A stretch of 10,360 nt of DNA from Lachnospiraceae bacterium UBA1760 (lineage in GTDB: Bacteria; Bacillota; Clostridia; Lachnospirales; Lachnospiraceae): contig DCHE01000096.1 of the NCBI GenBank assembly GCA_002314775.1, positions 1-10,360 on the forward strand. The letters are read 5' to 3'. The translations under genes were made by a program, and so were the position numbers. The notes beneath the pieces were generated by a model. The model was not told where the DNA came from and did no database searches. It saw nothing but the letters and a program-made list of their open reading frames with translations. Below are positions 1-4,530 of the stretch, one piece after another. Positions within the stretch are counted from its first letter, which is position 1, and every line of letters begins with the position of its first letter.

Positions 1-259
1 CGTTCATGCCCATGCCACCGTTCATACCCATACCACCATCCATAGAGTTTCCTGCCTGATAGAAGTAATTATCCTGAGGTGCCATAAGTGCTGGGAAAGA
101 ATTCTGCTGATTCATACCCTGCTGACCCATCATCGCCTGCTGGTCCATACCTTGCTGACCCATCATATCCTGCATAGGTGCAGGCTGAGCCGATCCACAA
201 AATGTGCAGAAAGAAGCATTTCCCTGAAGCTCATTTCCACATTTAATACAATTTGCCAT
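1..259 (-). CDS. Zinc-ribbon protein with Met/Gln/Gly-rich region (3' end cut by window edge)
   Basis: The reading frame starts at ATG 257-259 and stays open to the left edge, so the C-terminus is missing; 86 codons are visible. Residues 4-22 form a short treble-clef/zinc-ribbon pattern, CxxCG (C4, C7) and FCxxCG (C18, C21), expected to bind one Zn ion. After it comes a low-complexity stretch made of two imperfect 11-residue repeats of the form MMGQQGM(D/N)QQ (about 32-52) and a terminal GGMGMN duplication (about 75-86). The start is fixed by an ideal ribosome binding site, AAGGAGG at 267-273, 7 bases upstream. In Firmicutes such N-terminal zinc ribbons commonly head membrane or PH-like proteins of unknown function, but the missing part cannot be inferred. 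It has its own promoter and is separated from the upstream channel gene by a terminator. Confidence 0.8.
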   Translation of the reverse strand, partial: MANCIKCGNELQGNASFCTFCGSAQPAPMQDMMGQQGMDQQAMMGQQGMNQQNSFPALMAPQDNYFYQAGNSMDGGMGMNGGMGMN

Positions 260-294
260 AACCCTTCCTCCTTAAATGTTATGCTTTTATAATA

Positions 295-324
295 GCTCAC
301 AAGCAGTATTAGTACTTTGCGAGC
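295..324 (-). other. Hairpin in the leader of the zinc-ribbon gene
   Basis: On the minus strand GCTCGCAA pairs with TTGTGAGC (8 pairs, one of them G-U). An inner AGTA/TACT stem closes a CTAA loop with a 2-base bulge. It lies between the predicted promoter and the ribosome binding site, so it would be in the mRNA leader. No T-tract follows, so it is not a terminator. A regulatory role is only a possibility. Confidence 0.35.
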
Positions 325-338
325 AATAATACCCTTAT

Positions 339-367
339 ATGATACCATTTATATAAAGATTAGTAAA
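339..367 (-). promoter_or_regulatory. Predicted sigma-A promoter of the zinc-ribbon gene
   Basis: Minus strand: -35 TTTACT (362-367), 17-base spacer, -10 TATCAT (339-344) preceded by TGG, an extended -10. Transcription would begin about 70-75 bases before the ATG at 259. Confidence 0.5.
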
Positions 368-477
368 CAAAAATATCGTACCAGTTTCTGCTTCACGGTA
401 TTACTGATTACTCTTATTTAAAATACAAATTTGGATTTGGATACCTTGAGTTTACAAAAACATCTATAAATCTACAG

Positions 478-524
478 AAAAAGATAAGTGTATAACCCTC
501 GTGTCTTATGGTCATACACTTATC
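478..524 (-). terminator. Rho-independent terminator of the potassium channel gene
   Basis: There are perfect 11-bp arms, GATAAGTGTAT (483-493) and ATACACTTATC (514-524), with a 20-base loop, followed on the minus strand by TTTTT (478-482). It lies about 80 bases after the channel stop. The stem is AT-rich and the loop long, so efficiency may be moderate. Between here and 603 I see no gene; from 368 to 477 the sequence is AT-rich with nothing recognisable. Confidence 0.65.
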
Positions 525-603
525 ATAACAAGCCGGTAATCAATGATGTATCCGTCCTTTTGTAATATGGACTTTGCATCTCATCCCTCTCACCGTCTCT
601 TTC

Positions 604-1551
604 TTATTTTCTCTTCTTCCTCTTAGCTATCACTACGTCACCCAAAACAAGCTTAAGCTCCTCAGTTGGAAGAATGCTCATAGAATCCCTGATGACAAGA
701 TACGGATCCAAGCCTTCATTTTCCCTTATATCAATAATGGTTCTTCCAGCAAACCTATTATCCACCTTTATCTCTACAATATCTTTAATGTTTAAGGCCT
801 TATAGTCAGTGGTGCTCTGAGTCTTGGTGTACTGCGCAACAAATCCGGCACTTATAATACCAGTTGGAATTGCCACAACTCCAACACCAAGAAATGCAAT
901 AATTATCGCCATCACCCTTCCAAGAAATGTAACCGGGTAAATATCTCCATAGCCAACAGTCAATATAGTACTTACTGCCCACCAGATTCCCGAAAATGCA
1001 TTTTTGAATACCTCTGGCTGAGCATTATGCTCCGCACTGTACATACAAAGTGAGCTCGCTAGCATGAGAATTATTATAATGAAAAGTGATGAAATTATCT
1101 GATTCTTTTTATCATATAATACTGATGTGATTACGTTAAAGGAATCATACTGAGCGTTCAGTCTGAAGAGGTGGAATATTCTAACTACTCGAAGCATTCT
1201 GAACACGATAAATCCAGTCAGGAAGAACGCAGGCAAAATGGTGAGCAAGTCAACAACGCCATCGTAGCTAATAAGAAACCTAAGTCTGGATTTCACCTTT
1301 CCAAGCTCCGGATACAGGTAGTCTGCGGTAACAATTCTTAGAACATACTCAACACAAAATACAATGGTTGTGACCGTTTCAATAGCCTTTAGGATTGAAT
1401 AATAATCCTCAAGCTCATCAAAGGTTTCAAGGAACATCGCTCCGATATTCGAGAAAATGACAATTACAATAAAAAAGTCAAATGACCTGCTCACAATATT
1501 TGATTTATCTCCAATTTGAATAATGTCAAATATTTTTCGTCTTAGCTTCAA
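604..1551 (-). CDS. Six-TM voltage-gated-type potassium channel with cytosolic C-terminal domain
   Basis: This is a 315-residue inner-membrane ion channel subunit, expected to act as a tetramer for K+ flux. Likely segments are S1 about 24-44, S2 57-75, S3 96-112, an S4 voltage-sensor helix 113-131 with arginines at 118, 121, 124 and 130 spaced mainly by three, S5 151-172, pore loop 183-205 with the exact selectivity filter TVGYGD (198-203), and S6 208-240. Residues about 255-311 (beginning DIVEIKVDNRFAGRT and ending LGDVVIAKRK) resemble a TrkA-C/RCK_C ligand-binding lobe, without an RCK-N Rossmann domain. The start is TTG at 1549-1551, chosen because AGGAAAGGA lies 7 bases upstream; no ATG fits. 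The predicted leader is about 170 bases and contains three palindromic repeats. It is monocistronic and divergent from the amidase gene. Family assignment is firm; substrate gating and ligand are not. Confidence 0.92.
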   Translation of the reverse strand: MKLRRKIFDIIQIGDKSNIVSRSFDFFIVIVIFSNIGAMFLETFDELEDYYSILKAIETVTTIVFCVEYVLRIVTADYLYPELGKVKSRLRFLISYDGVVDLLTILPAFFLTGFIVFRMLRVVRIFHLFRLNAQYDSFNVITSVLYDKKNQIISSLFIIIILMLASSLCMYSAEHNAQPEVFKNAFSGIWWAVSTILTVGYGDIYPVTFLGRVMAIIIAFLGVGVVAIPTGIISAGFVAQYTKTQSTTDYKALNIKDIVEIKVDNRFAGRTIIDIRENEGLDPYLVIRDSMSILPTEELKLVLGDVVIAKRKKRK

Positions 1552-1583
1552 AACTTTGTCCTTTCCTGGTTTTCTCTCTTTTT

Positions 1584-1721
1584 CTATGCCCTAGCCGAGC
1601 GCCTTCGGCATAGTAAAGTCCGGTTTTCTCTCTTTTTCTATGCCTTTGCCGAGCGCCTTCGGCATAGTAAAGTCTGGTTTTCTCTCTTTTTCTATGCCTT
1701 TGCCGAGCGCCTTCGGCATAT
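1584..1721. repeat. Array A: three tandem 54-bp palindromic repeats
   Basis: Three 30-bp palindromic cores, at 1584-1613, 1638-1667 and 1692-1721, are spaced exactly 54 bp apart. Each core is bounded by CTATGCC and GGCATAG; the last copy ends in GGCATAT. Inside, GCCGA-loop-TCGGC offers an alternative inner stem that competes with the outer one. The 24-bp intervals are nearly identical and pyrimidine-rich, of the type TAAAGTC(T/C)GGTTTTC followed by TCTCTTTTT. The same family recurs as array B. Because 54 is a multiple of 3, reading frames through the array are open but repetitive; I do not regard them as genes. Confidence 0.9.
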
Positions 1722-1730
1722 CCACAAATC

Positions 1731-1759
1731 ATTATACACAAAACAAAGTACTTTGTGTA
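1731..1759 (-). promoter_or_regulatory. Predicted sigma-A promoter of the potassium channel gene
   Basis: Minus strand: -35 TACACA (1754-1759), 17-base spacer, perfect -10 TATAAT (1731-1736). Transcription would start near 1724, so the whole of array A would be in the channel mRNA leader. Confidence 0.6.
1743..1756. promoter_or_regulatory. 14-bp perfect palindrome, candidate operator
   Basis: ACAAAGTACTTTGT is a perfect palindrome covering the spacer and part of the -35 hexamer of the predicted channel promoter. That is a position where a dimeric repressor would block transcription. No regulator family is recognised from the sequence. Confidence 0.4.
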
Positions 1760-1780
1760 ATTTATTTTACAATACTACAT

Positions 1781-1795
1781 AATAGTAATACTATT
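1781..1795. promoter_or_regulatory. 15-bp inverted repeat near the amidase promoter, candidate operator
   Basis: AATAGTA-A-TACTATT is a perfect inverted repeat with a one-base centre. It covers the region where the -35 of the amidase promoter would lie. Its function is inferred from position only. Confidence 0.35.
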
Positions 1796-1808
1796 GTGAC
1801 ACTTTTTG

Positions 1809-1817
1809 TGCTAATAT
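1809..1817 (+). promoter_or_regulatory. Extended -10 element of the amidase promoter
   Basis: TGC followed by TAATAT (1812-1817) gives an extended -10 with no good -35 at 17 bases, where the inverted repeat of 1781-1795 sits. It would place the transcript start near 1824, about 30 bases before the start codon. Confidence 0.4.
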
Positions 1818-1852
1818 GAGAAATAATCAAAACGGGAGAAAGGATATAGATA

Positions 1853-2851
1853 TTGAACATGAAAAAGAAACTTATCTTACCATTAATACTCACATGCGCA
1901 CTTTCGCTTGCAGCATGTAGCAGCCAGGAGAAATCAAAAGAAATCACAACTGTAACTACCCAGGAGGTTACTACGGAGGCAACTACAGAGCCTGCTACTG
2001 AAGCAACCACTGAACCTACTACCGAGGCAACTACGGAGCCTACCACCGAGGCGACCACAGAGCCTACTACTGAAGCGACTACGGAGCCAGAGGTTGATCC
2101 GGTTATTATAGTACTTGACCCAGGTCATGACAGTGAGATTCATAGACGTGATCACAAAAATCTCAGTATGAATGAGCAGGACTTAAATCTCACAATTGCC
2201 CTTGCCTGCAGAGACAGACTTCTTGAGTATGAGGGTGTCGAAGTTTATATGACAAGAGAAGATGGTTCCTGCCCTGATGCAGCAAACCACGGAGATACTG
2301 AACTTGAAACAAGAACCGGTCTAGGCGCGAAGGTCGGAGCGGATTTATTTGTTGCACTCCACTGCAACGGAACAACTGGCGAGCTCGGTCCTAAAAGACC
2401 ACAGGGAGCGGAGGTATTTGTTCCAAATTACAAAAAGTACACTGCAGATATGAAGGTTCTCGGCGAGCTCATCATAAATAATCTTGCGAAAACTGGCGTC
2501 AAGGCCAAGGGAGTTTATGTGCGAACAAAGGAAGAAAAGGGCCACTACGATGACGGTTCTGTGCAGGACTGGTACTACCTCATAAGCCTTAGTGTCGAGG
2601 GTGGAAACCCAGGCATCATAATTGAGCATGCATACATGGACAATACCCACGACAACAAAATACTCAAGGACGAAAAAAATCTTATTCAGATGGGCATTCT
2701 CGACGCAGACGCTATGGCCGAGTACTACGGTCTCAAGCTTAAAAATGCACCTGCTGAGGAAACACCTACTGAGAAAACCACTACCGAGGAAACCTCTGCT
2801 GAGAAAACCTCTGCTGAGAAAACCCCTATGGAAGTCACCACTGCTGAGTAA
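1853..2851 (+). CDS. Lipoprotein N-acetylmuramoyl-L-alanine amidase (Amidase_3) with Thr/Glu-rich stalks
   Basis: The product is predicted to be a membrane-anchored Zn-dependent peptidoglycan amidase that cuts the bond between MurNAc and L-Ala. The lipobox LAAC ends at C22 after a Lys-start hydrophobic signal. Residues 40-79 are five 8-residue Thr/Glu/Pro/Ala repeats (TTEATTEP type), a probable flexible stalk. The catalytic domain spans about 84-294: LDPGHD with H92, E108 in NEQDLNL, H170 in ALHCNG, and catalytic E258 in IIIEHAYMDN, matching the family's His-Glu-His plus Glu set. The tail 303-332 is again TSAEKT-like repeats. The TTG start at 1853 puts AAAGGA 8 bases upstream; the ATG at 1859 would leave 14, so TTG is preferred, and both give the same lipoprotein. 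It is monocistronic and divergent from the channel. A role in cell separation or wall turnover is inferred. Confidence 0.93.
   Translation: MNMKKKLILPLILTCALSLAACSSQEKSKEITTVTTQEVTTEATTEPATEATTEPTTEATTEPTTEATTEPTTEATTEPEVDPVIIVLDPGHDSEIHRRDHKNLSMNEQDLNLTIALACRDRLLEYEGVEVYMTREDGSCPDAANHGDTELETRTGLGAKVGADLFVALHCNGTTGELGPKRPQGAEVFVPNYKKYTADMKVLGELIINNLAKTGVKAKGVYVRTKEEKGHYDDGSVQDWYYLISLSVEGGNPGIIIEHAYMDNTHDNKILKDEKNLIQMGILDADAMAEYYGLKLKNAPAEETPTEKTTTEETSAEKTSAEKTPMEVTTAE
1970..2089 (+). repeat. 24-bp tandem repeats encoding the amidase stalk
   Basis: Five in-frame 24-bp units encode TTEATTEP-type octapeptides (the second begins ATEA). Third positions vary between copies (ACT/ACC, GAG/GAA), so the peptide rather than the DNA has been kept. 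Copy number is likely to vary between strains. Confidence 0.85.
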
Positions 2852-2889
2852 TAGCCATGCTATTTTATTGCCGAAATGAGAAACTTTGC

Positions 2890-2942
2890 AAAAAGTGAAG
2901 GTTACATCGGTCTCTTTATGACCTCTGTAACCTTCACTTTTT
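2890..2942 (+). terminator. Strong bidirectional rho-independent terminator
   Basis: Perfect 17-bp arms, AAAAAGTGAAGGTTACA (2890-2906) and TGTAACCTTCACTTTTT (2926-2942), are followed by an inner GGTC/GACC stem (2909-2912 and 2920-2923) closing a 7-base loop. The T-run on the right serves the amidase transcript, and the mirror A-run serves the convergent nuclease-like gene. Confidence 0.9.
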
Positions 2943-2950
2943 GATTTTAC

Positions 2951-3109
2951 CTAATTCATACTCTCAAAATGCTTCGTGCAAGTGGTTTTTGTAATAGTAT
3001 TTCGCTTTACTATGTACTCACAACGAATTGTTGCCTCACATCCAGTCTTTAGGGATTTTGTCCCGACACCAACAGGAATCCACAGAGGCTCCGTGATTTC
3101 TTGTAATTC
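2951..3109 (-). other. In-frame open tail beyond the amber stop of the nuclease-like gene
   Basis: Directly after the TAG at 3110-3112 the same frame stays open for 52 codons, beginning ELQEITEPLWIPVGVGTKS and ending TKHFESMN, and stops at TAG 2951-2953, just 8 bases before the terminator. It could be the residue of a longer protein cut by a stop mutation, a readthrough extension, or the remnant of another gene. I do not recognise the segment. It has no ribosome binding site of its own, and its only ATG is the second-last codon. Confidence 0.3.
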
Positions 3110-3934
3110 CTACAACAGATACTCCTTAATCACCCTCTCGATTCCGAGAGTGCTTAATGGTGTTTGGCTAGTCTCAAAAGTATACAAAATATTCTTTCCC
3201 TGGTAATAACCCTGGCTAGTATACTTGGTAATCTTTCTAACCGCCTTCTCAGCATAGCTTGTGTCATCCATCATACCAAAATGCTCCCATTTGAATTCTT
3301 TTCTTTCTCTCACGTTGAGAGCCGAAAAATCAGGATGTGACCAGATTTGGCCAAATTCATCATAGATGGGGCACTCATATTTGTATGGAATTCCATAGTC
3401 GTACAAGGTGTTCGCTATCAGAATTTCAGATTTCGATCTTACTCTTTCGTTATTCTTAGTAGTAAAGACCGCAAAATCATTTGCAAATGCCATAGATTCA
3501 TATCTTTGATTTTTCCATTCAGCCACAAATACATCATCTGTTTTTTCAATTGGTGTAACAAGCTTCTTTCTCTCTTCGCACATACTCTCATAAATCCGAG
3601 TAACATCCGAATGGCTTAAATACTCCAAAAGTTCATCAAGAATAATAATTTCGCCACTTGCATTCTTGATGACATTTTCATCGTATGTTCCTTGAGCCAG
3701 ATCATAGGCCAACTGAATATCCTTCTTCTTAATGTACTTTCCATTTTTATCAGCCGGATTGATTCTTTGATAATATTGAACCCTATTATCCTTATTCTTG
3801 ACAATATGTAGCCTTCCTGACACCTCATGGCAACTGGTGCCATCTACTCTTTTGAGTATTTCCGAAAGGTATCCCCTTCTTTGTTTGAGTTCCCCATAGT
3901 AACTGGTTGTAAAATAGCTTTCTTTTCTTTTCAT
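3110..3934 (-). CDS. PD-(D/E)XK nuclease-like protein, orphan
   Basis: This is a 274-residue cytosolic protein of unknown role. The C-terminal third carries the signs of a PD-(D/E)XK endonuclease fold: RSKSE with E170 leading a helix (IANTLYDYGI), a strand with YKYECPIY, then HPDF (D202) and, ten residues later, EFK (E213, K215), followed by WEHFGMMDD (216-224) and a later strand GKNILYTFET (246-255). The first 130 residues are charged, predicted helical and unassigned. The ATG at 3932-3934 follows AAAGGAGA by 3 bases, a short but usable spacing. It has its own promoter, shares the bidirectional terminator with the amidase gene, and no partner methylase, helicase or toxin gene lies next to it. 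DNA or RNA cleavage is inferred from fold motifs only. Its frame continues past the TAG stop. Confidence 0.75.
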   Translation of the reverse strand: MKRKESYFTTSYYGELKQRRGYLSEILKRVDGTSCHEVSGRLHIVKNKDNRVQYYQRINPADKNGKYIKKKDIQLAYDLAQGTYDENVIKNASGEIIILDELLEYLSHSDVTRIYESMCEERKKLVTPIEKTDDVFVAEWKNQRYESMAFANDFAVFTTKNNERVRSKSEILIANTLYDYGIPYKYECPIYDEFGQIWSHPDFSALNVRERKEFKWEHFGMMDDTSYAEKAVRKITKYTSQGYYQGKNILYTFETSQTPLSTLGIERVIKEYLL

Positions 3935-3964
3935 TTATCTCCTTTCTCACCTCTCCTATCTTGT

Positions 3965-3993
3965 ATTTTACAATTTCTTCAAAAAGTAATCAA
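3965..3993 (-). promoter_or_regulatory. Predicted sigma-A promoter of the nuclease-like gene
   Basis: Minus strand: -35 TTGATT (3988-3993), 17-base spacer, -10 TAAAAT (3965-3970). The transcript would start near 3958, about 24 bases before the ATG. Confidence 0.6.
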
Positions 3994-4015
3994 GAAAAAT
4001 AGGCCCTCACAAATA

Positions 4016-4057
4016 AATTGTTGCATTCATTTTTCCCAACAACACAATGCAACAATT
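4016..4057. repeat. 12-bp inverted repeat upstream of the nuclease-like gene
   Basis: Perfect arms AATTGTTGCATT (4016-4027) and AATGCAACAATT (4046-4057) enclose 18 bases. Neither side has a T-run, so it is not a typical terminator. It stands between the nuclease promoter and array B. It may be an operator or the end of a lost element; no direct evidence favours either. Confidence 0.5.
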
Positions 4058-4098
4058 GTTTGCTTGGGCTCATTTTCTATGGTGTGTTGGAGTTTTTT

Positions 4099-4344
4099 CT
4101 ATGCCTTCGCCGGCTACTTCCGGCATAGCAAAACCCACTTTTTCACTCTTTACTATGCCTTGCCCAGCTACTCCCGGCATAGTAAAACCCACTTTTTCTC
4201 TCTTTACTATGCCTTCGACGGCTACTCCCGGCATAGTAAAACCCACTTTTTCGCTCTTTACTATGCCGCGGCCGGCTGCTCTGGGCATAGTAAAAGTCTG
4301 GTTTCGCCCTTTTTCTATGCCCGGGGCACAACCTTCCGGCATAG
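4099..4344. repeat. Array B: five tandem 54-bp palindromic repeats
   Basis: Five 30-bp cores start at 4099, 4153, 4207, 4261 and 4315, exactly 54 bp apart. Each is bounded by invariant CTATGCC and GGCATAG, while the 16 central bases vary (often a GGCTACTCCC-like half). Three of the 24-bp intervals are of a TAAAACCCACTTTTTC type (the first begins CAAAA). The fourth (4291-4314) is instead close to the array A interval, with AAGTCTGGTTT and CTTTTT, showing common descent. The array lies outside both predicted neighbouring transcripts. Open frames on both strands through it encode 18-residue repeats but lack ribosome binding sites. Confidence 0.92.
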
Positions 4345-4381
4345 CATCCGGCATAGCATCCGGCAATAGCATCCGACATAG
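4333..4381 (+). repeat. 12-bp microrepeats at the end of array B
   Basis: Four tandem copies of CATCCGGCATAG-like units (4333-4344, 4345-4356, 4357-4369 with one extra base, 4370-4381) extend the right arm of the last palindrome. They look like slippage expansion of the array edge. Past them, up to 4408, lies a C/A-rich stretch with nothing recognisable. Confidence 0.8.
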
Positions 4382-4408
4382 CATCCCACACACCATCCCC
4401 CACACCAC

Positions 4409-4438
4409 AAAAAAGCCGGGAACCATCGGTTCCCGACT
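4409..4438 (-). terminator. Rho-independent terminator of the GH31 gene
   Basis: On the minus strand CGGGAACC-GAT-GGTTCCCG (4417-4435), a perfect 8-bp GC-rich stem with a 3-base loop, extends by two more pairs past a mismatch and is followed by TTTTTT (4409-4414). Confidence 0.9.
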
Positions 4439-4463
4439 CACAAAAACTAAATCCTAATACCTA

Positions 4464-4530
4464 CTCAACTATCAATTTAACTCAACTATCAATTTAACCC
4501 AACTATCATTTAACTCAACTATCAGTTCAA
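4464..4530. repeat. Four 17-bp tandem repeats after the GH31 stop
   Basis: Units of CTCAACTATCAATTTAA are at 4464-4480 and 4481-4497, a 16-base variant is at 4498-4513, and a variant with GTTCAA is at 4514-4530. The array directly abuts the GH31 stop codon (4531-4533) and would lie in its 3' untranslated RNA. Confidence 0.85.

Noticed and set aside
163..348. Minus-strand 61-codon frame overlapping the zinc-ribbon gene
   Set aside because: It is out of frame with the gene that has the strong AAGGAGG site and the CxxC motifs.
1526..1741. Minus-strand frame of 71 codons through array A with YAEGARQRHRKREKT repeats
   Set aside because: Produced by the repeat, it overlaps the start of the channel gene in another frame and has no ribosome binding site.
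1762..2155. Minus-strand frames opposite the amidase N-terminus (VVGSVVASVV and related repeats)
   Set aside because: They are antisense shadows of the Thr/Glu repeat coding sequence.
4099..4344. CRISPR array: 30-bp repeats with 24-bp spacers
   Set aside because: The intervals are almost identical to each other and the so-called repeats vary in the middle, the reverse of a CRISPR array; there are no cas genes or leader.
4047..4457. Open frames on both strands through array B (up to about 180 codons)
   Set aside because: They arise because the 54-bp period is divisible by three. None has a ribosome binding site, and conservation follows the palindrome arms rather than codons.
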